From Sulfurimicrobium sp963779055 (GTDB lineage Bacteria; Pseudomonadota; Gammaproteobacteria; Burkholderiales; Sulfuricellaceae), in contig CAVZWN010000004.1 of the NCBI GenBank assembly GCA_963779055.1, positions 744,001-808,000 on the forward strand: a DNA stretch of 64,000 nucleotides, in the 5' to 3' direction. The number at the start of each line of letters is the position of its first letter. Within the stretch, counting starts at the first letter, position 1. The notes beneath the pieces were generated by a model. That model searched no databases and had not been told where the DNA came from. It saw only the letters and a list, made by a program, of their open reading frames with translations. Both the position numbers and the translations under genes were made by a program. Positions 7,775-24,968 of this stretch are shown in pieces.

Positions 7775-8391
7775 CCCAGCATCTCCTCGAATTTCTTCAC
7801 CGCATTGCGGGTCAACAACACATTGGGGAAACGCACCAGATTAACCGGATCAGCGTGTTGCGCTTCGATCACCAGTACATGCGGCAGGTTACGCGAAGAA
7901 AGATACAGATTCTCATCCACATCATCAGTTACGACGAGCACGCTCTCAAACCCAAGCGACTTGATTTTTTCAACCATTTGTTTCGTTTTCGGAGTATCAA
8001 TCTTGAACTCCTCAACCACCTGCAGACGGCCGATACGCGCCAGCTCAGACAGAATTGACTGCATGCCGGCACGATGCATCTTTTTATTGACCTTATGGGA
8101 GAAATTCTCCTCCGGGCCATTCGGAAACATCTTACCACCCCCACGCCACAACGGGCTGGAAGCCATACCGGCACGAGCATTACCCGTACCTTTCTGACGG
8201 AATGGCTTGCGAGTACTTTTCGCCACATCGCTACGGCCCTTTTGGGCGCGCGTCGCTGTACGTGCATTTGCCATATAGGCAGTCACAACCTGATGAACCA
8301 GGGCTTCGTTGAATTCACGTCCGAAAGCAACATCGGAAGCGTCAACACTCGCCGTAGCCTGGCCTTTATCATTAATAAGCTTAAGTTCCAT
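7771..8391 (-). CDS. rplD: 50S ribosomal protein L4
   Basis: L4 lines the exit tunnel. In E. coli it represses the S10 operon. The 206-residue product contains ARTATRAQKGRSDVAKSTRK and the tunnel loop KPFRQKGTGNARAGMASSPL. It shares one base with the rplC stop (TAATG) and overlaps rplW, so it is tightly coupled to both. Any L4 control here would have to act on an RNA leader that cannot be identified by eye. Confidence 0.96.
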   Translation of the reverse strand: MELKLINDKGQATASVDASDVAFGREFNEALVHQVVTAYMANARTATRAQKGRSDVAKSTRKPFRQKGTGNARAGMASSPLWRGGGKMFPNGPEENFSHKVNKKMHRAGMQSILSELARIGRLQVVEEFKIDTPKTKQMVEKIKSLGFESVLVVTDDVDENLYLSSRNLPHVLVIEAQHADPVNLVRFPNVLLTRNAVKKFEEMLG

Positions 8392-9036
8392 TATGCACCT
8401 GCCTTCACAGCGGGGCGAATCAGCACATCGCCACCTTTGGAGCCGGGAATCGCACCTTTGATCAGCAGCAGCTGACGCTCGGCATCGACACGTACGATTT
8501 CAAGATTTTGCGTGGTGCGACGCACCGCGCCCAGATGACCCGCCATGCGCTTGCCCGGAAACACACGACCAGGATCCTGGTTCTGACCAATTGAACCAGC
8601 GCTGTTGTGCGAACGGGAGTTACCATGAGATGGCACGGTTCGAACTGAAGTGGTGGCGCTTGATCGCACCAGCGAAACCTTTACCCTGAGTCGTTCCGGT
8701 CACATCTACCAACTGACCAGCCTGGAATACGTCAGCGCTAACGCTTGCGCCCAGCGCGAACTGAGAAAGCTGATCGGCGCTCGCGACGAACTCTTTCACG
8801 GAACGCCCTGCTTCAACACCGGCTTTGGAGTAGTGACCAGCCATTGCCTTGGTCACGCGACTGACACGGCGCTCGCCGCTGGTCATCTGGACAGCAGAAT
8901 AGCCATCCGTTTCTACACTCTTGATTTGAGTCACGCGGTTGCCAGACACATCAATCACACTCACCGGGATGCTTGTTCCATCGTCGGTAAAGATGCGCGT
9001 CATGCCAACCTTGCGACCAATTAGTCCGAGGCTCAT
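8391..9036 (-). CDS. rplC: 50S ribosomal protein L3, split by an apparent one-base insertion
   Basis: L3 is an essential early-assembly protein. The N-terminal part reads MSLGLIGRKVGMTRIF to GFAGAIKRHHFSSNRA, then the frame turns to ISW and stops at 8620. The next frame continues with SHGNSRSHNSAGSIGQNQDP, GRVFPGKRMAGHLG and IPGSKGGDVLIRPAVK, the normal L3 C-terminal half. Removing one base (the A at about 8631 on the minus strand) joins them into a standard protein of about 214 residues. Since L3 is essential and single copy, a sequencing or assembly error is the best explanation. Confidence 0.92.
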
Positions 9037-9120
9037 CATTATTTTCCTTACACAATGCCGATTTCGATTGACCGGCGGTTTTTAATAACACAAAAGAACT
9101 ATACGACTGGAAAGCCGGCG

Positions 9121-9149
9121 ATTATACACCGTTTTTCAAGCCGTCACAA
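9121..9149 (-). promoter_or_regulatory. Putative sigma-70 promoter between rpsJ and rplC
   Basis: The minus strand carries TTGTGA, exactly 17 bases, and a perfect TATAAT, about 85 bases before the rplC start. The long rpsJ-rplC gap (128 bases) holds no gene, which fits a transcription start and leader. If active, it would separate rplC onward from the tuf-rpsJ transcript. Confidence 0.55.
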
Positions 9150-9167
9150 ACCACTTGATCCTGACTC

Positions 9168-9476
9168 CTAGAGTTTGATTTCCACATCCACGCCAGCTGG
9201 CAGATCCAGCTTCATCAGGGCGTCGACTGTTTTGTCCGTGGGATCAATGATATCCATCAGGCGAAGATGGGTACGAATTTCGAACTGGTCGCGCGAAGTC
9301 TTGTTGACGTGAGGCGAACGCAAAACGTCAAAACGCTCAATACGGGTAGGCAAAGGAACCGGGCCACGTACAACAGCACCAGTACGCTTGGCTGTTTCCA
9401 CAATTTCAAGTGCAGACTGGTCAATGAGACGGTAGTCGAATGCTTTGAGGCGAATACGAATTTTTTGACTTTGCAT
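9168..9476 (-). CDS. rpsJ: 30S ribosomal protein S10 (NusE)
   Basis: S10 is a small-subunit protein. As NusE it also bridges NusG and NusB in antitermination. The 102-residue product starts MQSQKIRIRLKAFDYRLID, and RGPVPLPTRIERFDVLRSPH is the conserved loop. It sits directly after tuf and is followed by a promoter-like gap before rplC. Confidence 0.96.
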   Translation of the reverse strand: MQSQKIRIRLKAFDYRLIDQSALEIVETAKRTGAVVRGPVPLPTRIERFDVLRSPHVNKTSRDQFEIRTHLRLMDIIDPTDKTVDALMKLDLPAGVDVEIKL

Positions 9477-9496
9477 GATTTTCCTAAAGAGCGATG

Positions 9497-9516
9497 CAGC
9501 GAACCGAGGTTCGCCG
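9497..9516 (-). other. Small hairpin in the tuf-rpsJ intergenic
   Basis: GCGAAC, loop of four, GTTCGC pairs perfectly at 9499-9514, with near-complementary flanks. It lies 20 bases before the rpsJ start. No run of T follows, so it is more likely an RNA processing or translational element than a terminator. Function is unknown. Confidence 0.3.
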
Positions 9517-9530
9517 CGAATTGAAATTTC

Positions 9531-10721
<1,191 letters not shown>

Positions 10722-10750
10722 GATCTAATACCCTCTCAATCTAATAACAA

Positions 10751-12844
10751 TTATTTCTTGTTCATGATCGCTTCGGCGACGTTCTTAGGCGCCTCGGCGT
10801 AATGCTTGAATTCCATGGTGTAAGTTGCCCGACCCTGAGTCAGCGAACGCAGCGTGGTCGAATATCCAAACATTTCGGACAGCGGCACTTCTGCCTTGAT
10901 CGCCTTGCCGCCACCAGCCATGTCTTCCATACCCTGAATCATGCCGCGACGTGAGGACAGATCGCCCATGACGTCGCCCATCTTCTCTTCAGGCGTCTCT
11001 ACTTCGACTGCCATCATAGGCTCCAGCAGCACCGGACTGGCCTTGCGCATCCCGTCCTTGAAGCCAATCGAAGCCGCCATCTTGAATGCGTTTTCGTTGG
11101 AATCCACGTCATGGTAGGAACCGTCAAACAGGGTAACTTTCACATCGACCACCGGGAAGCCAGCCAGCACGCCATTCGGGAGCGTATCGATCAAGCCCTT
11201 CTCAACCGCAGGAATGTATTCACGCGGCACCGTACCACCCTTGATTGCATCAACAAACTCAAAGCCCTTACCTGCCTCATTCGGCTCCATTTTGAGCCAG
11301 ACGTGACCATATTGACCGCGACCGCCAGACTGTTTGACGAACTTGCCTTCGACCTCGACCGCCTTACGGATAGCTTCACGATACGCAACCTGAGGCGCGC
11401 CTACGTTGGCTTCAACACCAAACTCACGCTTCATGCGATCAACCAGAATTTCCAGGTGCAATTCGCCCATACCGGAAATAATGGTCTGATTGGTTTCTTC
11501 GTCGGTACGCACACGGAAAGATGGATCTTCCTGAGCCAGCCGGTTCAGAGCGATACCCATTTTTTCCTGATCGGCCTTGGTTTTTGGCTCGACAGCAACG
11601 TGAATCACCGGCTCAGGGAATACCATACGCTCAAGAATAATGACCTTGTTCAGATCGCACAGCGTATCGCCGGTTGTGGCCTCTTTCAAACCTACGGCTG
11701 CTGCGATATCTCCCGCGTGTACTTCTTTAATCTCTTCACGCTGATTCGCGTGCATCTGGAGGATACGGCCAAGACGCTCTTTCTTGCCCTTGACCGGGTT
11801 ATAGATGGTATCGCCGGACTTCACCACACCCGAGTAGACGCGGAAGAAAATCAGCTGACCAACGTACGGGTCGGTCATGATCTTGAATGCGAGACCGGAA
11901 AAGGCTTCGTCGTCGGCAGCCCTGCGCTCACCCACACTCTCGTCTTCCAGAATACCCTTGACCGGAGGCACGTCCAGAGGCGACGGCATAAATTCAACCA
12001 CCGCGTCCAGCATTGCCTGAACACCCTTGTTCTTGAATGCGGAGCCACACAACATCGGAACGATTTCGCTAGCGATAGTACGCTGGCGAATACCCTTCTT
12101 GATATCAGCAATCGACAGATCGCCTTCTTCAAGGTATTTGTTCATCAACTCTTCAGAGGCCTCGGCAGCACTTTCCACCATCTTCTCACGCCATTCCTGG
12201 CAGGTTGACAGCAAATCTGCGGGGATTTCGCGCTCTTCGAACTTCATACCCTGGGTGGAATCATCCCAGAAAATCGCCTTCATCTTGATCAGATCAACCA
12301 CGCCAGCGAAGGTATCTTCAGCACCAATCGGCACCTGCAGTGGCACCGGGTTCGCCTTGAGACGGGCGCGCATCTGATCGTAGACCTTGAAGAAGTTGGC
12401 ACCAGAACGGTCCATCTTGTTCACAAAAGCAAGGCGCGGAACGCCATACTTGTTCGCCTGGCGCCATACCGTCTCGGACTGCGGCTGAACACCACCCACA
12501 GCGCAGTAAACCATGCAGGCGCCATCCAGCACACGCATGGAACGCTCAACCTCAATCGTGAAGTCTACGTGACCCGGGGTGTCAATAATATTGATGTGAT
12601 GCTCAGGGAAACTGTTGTCCATCCCCTTCCAGAAACAGGTGGTTGCGGCCGAGGTAATGGTAATACCACGCTCTTGCTCCTGCTCCATCCAGTCCATGGT
12701 CGCAGCGCCGTCATGCACCTCACCAATCTTGTGAGACACACCGGTGTAAAATAGAATACGCTCGGTGGTCGTGGTTTTTCCTGCGTCAATATGAGCACTA
12801 ATGCCGATATTACGGTAACGTTCAATGGGTGTTTTACGTGCCAC
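10751..12844 (-). CDS. fusA: Elongation factor G
   Basis: EF-G is the translocation and recycling GTPase. The 697-residue protein starts MARKTPIERYRNIGISAHID, with the P-loop AHIDAGKTTTTE and the later DTPGHVDF and NKMDRSGA motifs. Domain IV contains GGRGQYGHVWLKMEP. It lies between rpsG and tuf. The length is the family norm and no paralogue is seen in the window. Confidence 0.97.
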   Translation of the reverse strand: MARKTPIERYRNIGISAHIDAGKTTTTERILFYTGVSHKIGEVHDGAATMDWMEQEQERGITITSAATTCFWKGMDNSFPEHHINIIDTPGHVDFTIEVERSMRVLDGACMVYCAVGGVQPQSETVWRQANKYGVPRLAFVNKMDRSGANFFKVYDQMRARLKANPVPLQVPIGAEDTFAGVVDLIKMKAIFWDDSTQGMKFEEREIPADLLSTCQEWREKMVESAAEASEELMNKYLEEGDLSIADIKKGIRQRTIASEIVPMLCGSAFKNKGVQAMLDAVVEFMPSPLDVPPVKGILEDESVGERRAADDEAFSGLAFKIMTDPYVGQLIFFRVYSGVVKSGDTIYNPVKGKKERLGRILQMHANQREEIKEVHAGDIAAAVGLKEATTGDTLCDLNKVIILERMVFPEPVIHVAVEPKTKADQEKMGIALNRLAQEDPSFRVRTDEETNQTIISGMGELHLEILVDRMKREFGVEANVGAPQVAYREAIRKAVEVEGKFVKQSGGRGQYGHVWLKMEPNEAGKGFEFVDAIKGGTVPREYIPAVEKGLIDTLPNGVLAGFPVVDVKVTLFDGSYHDVDSNENAFKMAASIGFKDGMRKASPVLLEPMMAVEVETPEEKMGDVMGDLSSRRGMIQGMEDMAGGGKAIKAEVPLSEMFGYSTTLRSLTQGRATYTMEFKHYAEAPKNVAEAIMNKK

Positions 12845-12877
12845 AGCTATGCAACCTTAATTATCTAGATACTGAAA

Positions 12878-13348
12878 TTAGAAACGGAAATGCGCAAAGG
12901 CTTTGTTGGCTTCAGCCATACGGTGCACTTCTTCGCGCTTCTTGATCGCGGAACCGCGATTTTCAGCAGCGTCCATCAATTCACCAGCCAGGCGGATCCC
13001 CATGGATTTTTCGCCACGCTTACGGGCTGCATCACGCAGCCAGCGCATTGCCAGCGCAGTGCGGCGCACGGAGCGAACTTCAACAGGCACTTGGTAGTTT
13101 GCGCCACCCACACGACGGCTCTTGACTTCCACCATCGGACGCGCATTGGTCAACGCCTGAGTAAACACCTCGATCGGGTCCTTGCCGCTTTTCTTCTGGA
13201 TCTGGTCCAGCGCACCGTAAATAATGCGCTCAGCGACAGCTTTTTTGCCCTGAATCATCAGAACGTTAACAAACTTGGCCAGTTCCTGATTGCCGAATTT
13301 TGGATCAGGCAGAACTTCGCGCTTGGGGACTTCTCTACGTCTTGGCAT
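12878..13348 (-). CDS. rpsG: 30S ribosomal protein S7
   Basis: S7 initiates assembly of the small-subunit head. In E. coli it represses the str operon from the rpsL-rpsG junction. The 156-residue product starts MPRRREVPKREVLPDPKFGN and carries GGANYQVPVEVRSVRRTALA. The 18-base gap to rpsL is short, so an E. coli-type regulatory structure would have to include coding sequence. Confidence 0.96.
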   Translation of the reverse strand: MPRRREVPKREVLPDPKFGNQELAKFVNVLMIQGKKAVAERIIYGALDQIQKKSGKDPIEVFTQALTNARPMVEVKSRRVGGANYQVPVEVRSVRRTALAMRWLRDAARKRGEKSMGIRLAGELMDAAENRGSAIKKREEVHRMAEANKAFAHFRF

Positions 13349-13366
13349 TTTCTAAACCTCAATCAA

Positions 13367-13744
13367 TTAAGCGGCTTTAGGACGCTTGGCACCGTACTTG
13401 GAACGGCTTTGTTTACGATCTTTCACGCCAGCCGTATCGAGGCTACCGCGCACAGTGTGGTAACGCACACCCGGCAAGTCTTTCACACGACCGCCACGAA
13501 TCAGCACAACCGAGTGCTCCTGCAGGTTATGACCTTCACCACCGATATAGCTGATGACTTCAAAACCGTTTGTCAGGCGCACCTTTGCAACCTTACGCAG
13601 AGCGGAGTTAGGCTTCTTTGGCGTGGTGGTGTAAACACGAGTGCAAACACCGCGACGCTGCGGGCAGCTCTCCAACGCGGGCACCTTGCTCTTTTCTTTC
13701 TGCAGGGCGCGCGGCTTGCGCACTAATTGGTTGATGGTTGGCAT
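13367..13744 (-). CDS. rpsL: 30S ribosomal protein S12
   Basis: S12 controls decoding accuracy and is the target of streptomycin-resistance mutations. The 125-residue protein starts MPTINQLVRKPRALQKEKSK. The two resistance hot spots, TTPKKPNSALRK and RVKDLPGVRYH, carry the wild-type lysines. It is the first gene after the rpoC-rpsL gap with its promoter and hairpins. Confidence 0.97.
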   Translation of the reverse strand: MPTINQLVRKPRALQKEKSKVPALESCPQRRGVCTRVYTTTPKKPNSALRKVAKVRLTNGFEVISYIGGEGHNLQEHSVVLIRGGRVKDLPGVRYHTVRGSLDTAGVKDRKQSRSKYGAKRPKAA

Positions 13745-13764
13745 GCGTTTAATTCCTAAATAAA

Positions 13765-13824
13765 AATTACGGGACGGCCAGGCCGTCCCTGAATTCAGTC
13801 CTGCGACCCGGGCAAAATACCCGG
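13765..13824 (-). other. Two hairpins in the rpsL leader (possible attenuator)
   Basis: Downstream of the promoter at the rpoC stop, the leader RNA can form two stems. The first is CCGGG/CCCGG at 13808-13824. The second is a perfect nine-base inverted repeat GGGACGGCC / GGCCGTCCC at 13771-13789. On the minus strand the second is followed by GTAATTTTTATTT and then the rpsL ribosome binding site. The stem plus T-rich stretch resembles a weak intrinsic terminator or attenuator that would act on rpoC read-through and on str transcripts. Confidence 0.45.
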
Positions 13825-13841
13825 ATGTAAAAAGACTGAGG

Positions 13842-13866
13842 ATTCTATTGAGTTAAGACCCCGATG

Positions 13867-13870
<4 letters not shown>
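13842..13870 (-). promoter_or_regulatory. Putative strong sigma-70 promoter of the str operon, overlapping the rpoC stop codon
   Basis: The minus strand has a perfect TTGACA, 17 bases, then TAGAAT (5/6). The TGA of the -35 box is the stop codon of rpoC. The predicted start lies near 13835, giving a leader of about 90 bases that contains two hairpins before rpsL. This is the best-scoring promoter by eye in the cluster. Confidence 0.65.
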
Positions 13871-18066
<4,196 letters not shown>

Positions 18067-18148
18067 GAAAACCTCCGGTTTTGGCTTTCGGCTACCAGCT
18101 TTCTGCTGTCAGCTTAAATCTATAAATACAAACGTTTTTCAAACATCC

Positions 18149-18183
18149 CGTCAGGTTATGCGGCGATTCGCCATATCCTGACG
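18149..18183 (-). other. Imperfect hairpin between rpoB and rpoC
   Basis: CGTCAGG at 18149-18155 pairs with CCTGACG at 18177-18183. The inner part (TATG, GGCGA / TCGCC, ATA) pairs as well, giving a long bulged stem. There is no T run, so it is probably not a terminator. It could be a processing or stability element in the rpoBC mRNA. Confidence 0.4.
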
Positions 18184-18202
18184 GTTGACTGGCGGCAGCT
18201 GA

Positions 18203-22336
<4,134 letters not shown>

Positions 22337-22434
22337 TGAGATCTCCATGGAGTACTTGCTGCAACAGAGGATAGAAGAAAAGATGCGGCGATCACTTCGT
22401 TTCTTCTAGCTTCTACGGGATGATTAAATAAACG

Positions 22435-22463
22435 GAAAAAGGCTGGTGGTTTCCCACCAGCCT
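22435..22463 (-). terminator. Intrinsic terminator/attenuator between rplL and rpoB
   Basis: The minus strand forms a perfect ten-base stem, AGGCTGGTGG and CCACCAGCCT, closed by a GAAA tetraloop and followed by TTTTT. It lies about 25 bases after the rplL stop. E. coli has an attenuator at the same place that lets ribosomal protein genes be expressed above rpoBC, and the same role is likely here. Confidence 0.85.
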
Positions 22464-22485
22464 GAATCCGGACTTCAGCAGCTAA

Positions 22486-22857
22486 TTACTTGACTTCGCA
22501 AGTTGCGCCAGCTTCGATCAGTTGCTTGGCAACCGCGTCAGCATCAGCCTTGGAAACACCTTCCTTAACTGCTTTCGGTGCGCCGTCAACCAGGTCTTTG
22601 GCTTCTTTCAGGCCCAGACCGGTGATGGTGCGAACCACCTTGATGGTGTTCACTTTGTTTTCACCAGCGCCCGTCAGGATAACGTCAAATTCAGACTTTT
22701 CTTCCACAGCAGCAGCAGCACCAGCACCAGGTGCGGCCATAGCCATGGATGCAGCAGAAACGCCGAATTTTTCTTCAAATGCCTTAACCAGGTCATTCAG
22801 TTCCATTACAGTCATCGCGCCTACGGCTTCGAGAATGTCTTCTGCAGTAACAGCCAT
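22486..22857 (-). CDS. rplL: 50S ribosomal protein L7/L12
   Basis: L7/L12 forms the flexible stalk that recruits translation GTPases. The 123-residue product has the N-terminal dimerisation domain (MAVTAEDILEAVGAMTVMEL), an alanine/glycine hinge near residues 40-52, and the C-terminal domain with KVVRTITGLGLKEAKDLVDG. ATG at 22857 is chosen over an upstream TTG because of the AGGAG and the family N-terminus. A terminator follows. Confidence 0.97.
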   Translation of the reverse strand: MAVTAEDILEAVGAMTVMELNDLVKAFEEKFGVSAASMAMAAPGAGAAAAVEEKSEFDVILTGAGENKVNTIKVVRTITGLGLKEAKDLVDGAPKAVKEGVSKADADAVAKQLIEAGATCEVK

Positions 22858-22903
22858 TTTCAATACTCCTAATTCAAATCTTTTGACAAATTAATTACGC
22901 GGA

Positions 22904-23395
22904 TCAAGCAGTTTCGCGCTGTTTGGCCAGAGCAGCCATTGCACCAGCAAAGCTGGAGACAGGCGCTTTCATCACACCTAACAGTTTCGACAGCAGCTCA
23001 TCACGGCTTGGGATAGATGCCAGTGCTTGCACACCCGCTTTGTCCAAAACCTTACCCGCGTAAGAACCTGCTTTTAGTACCAGCTTGTCGTTGCTTTTCG
23101 CAAAATCGTTCAACACCTTGGCAGCAGCAACCGGATCAGCTGAAATACTGTAAATCAGCGGACCTGTCATCTGTTCAGCCAAAGGAGCGAACTGGGTATC
23201 TGCAACTGCACGGCGCACGAGGGTATTTTTCACGACGCGCAGATACACACCCGATTCACGGGCTTTACTGCGCAGCACGGTCAAATTGGGTACTTCAAGA
23301 CCACTGTACTCAGCCAGAACTACGGTCTGAGCCTTGGCAATCTGTTCCGCAACCTCGGCAACGACGGCTTTTTTATCATCCAGATTGAGACTCAC
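22904..23395 (-). CDS. rplJ: 50S ribosomal protein L10
   Basis: L10 anchors the L7/L12 stalk to 23S rRNA. The 163-residue protein starts MSLNLDDKKAVVAEVAEQIA and contains AEYSGLEVPNLTVLRSKARE, VVKNTLVRRAV and the C-terminal helix that binds L7/L12. Start is ATG-like GTG at 23395 after AGGAGG. It is preceded by a long untranslated leader, the expected site of feedback control by the L10-L12 complex. Confidence 0.96.
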   Translation of the reverse strand: MSLNLDDKKAVVAEVAEQIAKAQTVVLAEYSGLEVPNLTVLRSKARESGVYLRVVKNTLVRRAVADTQFAPLAEQMTGPLIYSISADPVAAAKVLNDFAKSNDKLVLKAGSYAGKVLDKAGVQALASIPSRDELLSKLLGVMKAPVSSFAGAMAALAKQRETA

Positions 23396-23634
23396 GAGTC
23401 TTTCCTCCTATCAAGCCTACATACGGCATATGCTTTAACACATGCCACCCTACGGCGACCTGATCAGAATTCCAGTGTTATGCCTGTTACAGCCCAACAT
23501 CATTGGATCCGCCCTGCATCACAGAGTTTCACCTGGTATTTCTTCACGGGGTTACACCGTCTGCGTAGGGAGCCTGTTTACCACCAAGCTATTAAACCTT
23601 GAACAAAAGTTCCCGGTCCCCACGGTCTTGGACT
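23396..23634 (-). promoter_or_regulatory. Long rplJ leader, probable L10 autoregulatory RNA
   Basis: About 240 bases without an open frame precede rplJ, far longer than other gaps in the cluster. In many bacteria this leader folds into the conserved L10-binding structure that represses rplJL translation. Position and length support that reading. I have not modelled the fold, so the call rests on context. Confidence 0.5.
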
Positions 23635-23658
23635 GAAGCCGGCGCATGCGCCGGCTTC
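23635..23658 (-). other. Perfect 24-base palindrome between rplA and rplJ
   Basis: Bases 23635-23658 read the same on both strands: GAAGCCGGCG, CATG, CGCCGGCTTC. As RNA this is a ten-base GC-rich stem with a four-base loop, ten bases after the rplA stop. On the minus strand no T run follows. It may mark the 3' end of the rplKA message by processing or weak termination. Confidence 0.5.
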
Positions 23659-23668
23659 CCCAATTTTC

Positions 23669-24364
23669 TTAGGCAGCCAGCGTAGACTGGTCTACGCGGA
23701 CACCTGTCCCCATGGTGCTGGAGACAGCAATTCTCTTCAGAAAGACACCCTTGGATGCCGCCGGCTTGGCTTTATTCAGCGCATCCACCAGTGCCAGCAG
23801 GTTTTCCTTGAGCGCATCTTCGCCAAATGAAGCACGGCCGATGGTGCACTGCACGATACCACCCTTGTCAGTACGATACTGAACCTGACCCGCCTTGGCG
23901 TTCTTGACCGCCTCTGCCACATTAGGGGTCACGGTACCGACTTTCGGGTTCGGCATCAGGCCGCGTGGGCCCAGAATCTGGCCCAGGGCACCAACAACGC
24001 GCATTGCATCCGGCGTCGCGATCACGACGTCAAAATCCATCTTGCCTGCCTTGACATCCGCAGCCAGATCGTCGAAACCAACGATATCCGCACCGGCTTC
24101 CAGAGCGGCCTTGGCATTGTCGCCTTGCGCAAACACCGCAACACGTACGCTTTTGCCGGTGCCGCGTGGCAGCACAACCGAACCACGCACCAGCTGGTCG
24201 GATTTACGTGCATCGATACCGAGATTGACAGCCACATCCACAGACTCGTCAAATTTTGCAGTCGCGTTCTTTTTCACCAAAGTCAGCGCATCAGCCAAGG
24301 GATACATCTTGGTACGATCAACGGAGTCCTTGATGGCCTTCATTCTTTTCGATAATTTTGCCAT
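23669..24364 (-). CDS. rplA: 50S ribosomal protein L1
   Basis: L1 forms the mobile stalk at the E-site. In E. coli it represses rplKA translation. The 231-residue product starts MAKLSKRMKAIKDSVDRTKM and contains IATPDAMRVVGALGQILGPR followed by GLMPNPKVGTVT, the L1 signature. The frame is open well upstream into rplK, but ATG at 24364 matches the family and follows GGGGTGG. It is one base from the rplK stop. Confidence 0.96.
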   Translation of the reverse strand: MAKLSKRMKAIKDSVDRTKMYPLADALTLVKKNATAKFDESVDVAVNLGIDARKSDQLVRGSVVLPRGTGKSVRVAVFAQGDNAKAALEAGADIVGFDDLAADVKAGKMDFDVVIATPDAMRVVGALGQILGPRGLMPNPKVGTVTPNVAEAVKNAKAGQVQYRTDKGGIVQCTIGRASFGEDALKENLLALVDALNKAKPAASKGVFLKRIAVSSTMGTGVRVDQSTLAA

Positions 24365-24365
24365 G

Positions 24366-24800
24366 TCACACCACCCCTTCAACTTCAATACCCATGCTGC
24401 GCGCGCTGCCAGCGATGGTGCGCACTGCTGCATCCATGTCGGCTGCAGTCAGATCCGGCATCTTGGTCTTGGCGATTTCTTCCGCCTGAGCACGAGTCAG
24501 CTTGCCAACCTTGTCGGTATGGGGGCGCGGGCTGCCTTTTTGCACGCCAGATGCTTTCTTGATCAGGATAGACGCCGGTGGTGTCTTCATGATGAAGGTG
24601 AAACTCTTGTCTGCAAAAGCGGTGATCACCACTGGAATCGGCAGACCAACTTCAACGCCCTGTGTTGCCGCATTGAATGCCTTGCAAAATTCCATGATGT
24701 TCAGGCCACGCTGACCCAGAGCCGGGCCAATGGGGGGGCTGGGGTTGGCCTTGCCGGCCGGAACCTGCAGCTTGATGTAGCCAATAATTTTCTTTGCCAC
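24366..24800 (-). CDS. rplK: 50S ribosomal protein L11
   Basis: L11 binds the GTPase-associated region of 23S rRNA and is needed for the RelA response. The 144-residue protein starts with GTG at 24800, seven bases after AAGGAG, and reads AKKIIGYIKLQVPAGKANPS. The proline-rich PSPPIGPALGQRGLNIMEF and C-terminal KMPDLTAADMDAAVRTIAGS are diagnostic. Confidence 0.97.
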   Translation of the reverse strand: MAKKIIGYIKLQVPAGKANPSPPIGPALGQRGLNIMEFCKAFNAATQGVEVGLPIPVVITAFADKSFTFIMKTPPASILIKKASGVQKGSPRPHTDKVGKLTRAQAEEIAKTKMPDLTAADMDAAVRTIAGSARSMGIEVEGVV

Positions 24801-24904
24801 TTCAACTACTCCTTGTGTATGGGTATAGCGGCCAACAGACTGGAAACCGGGGCTTTCCGGCGCAATTCAATCCGCACCTCAAGTTGTTAGCCTTCCCGTA
24901 TTGC

Positions 24905-24928
24905 GCACATTTCATTAAAGAAATGTGC
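24905..24928 (-). other. Second hairpin in the nusG-rplK gap
   Basis: GCACATTTC and GAAATGTGC form a perfect nine-base stem with a six-base loop. It lies directly downstream of the GC-rich nusG terminator hairpin. It has no T run. It may belong to the rplK leader. Confidence 0.35.
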
Positions 24929-24932
24929 CCGT

Positions 24933-24964
24933 TAAAACACTCCGGGGCCCCGCGCCCCGGAGTG
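24933..24964 (-). terminator. Probable terminator after nusG
   Basis: Four bases after the nusG stop the minus strand forms CACTCCGGGGC pairing with GCCCCGGAGTG around a five-base loop, an eleven-base GC-rich stem, followed by TTTTAAC. The T run is short, so termination may be partial. It separates secE-nusG from rplKA. Confidence 0.65.
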
Positions 24965-24968
24965 CTTG

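Noticed and set aside
8391..9036. Programmed frameshifting in rplC and rplO
   Set aside because: No slippery heptamer, stop-proximal shift site or downstream pseudoknot is evident, and ribosomal protein genes are not known to use it. A sequence error explains both more simply.
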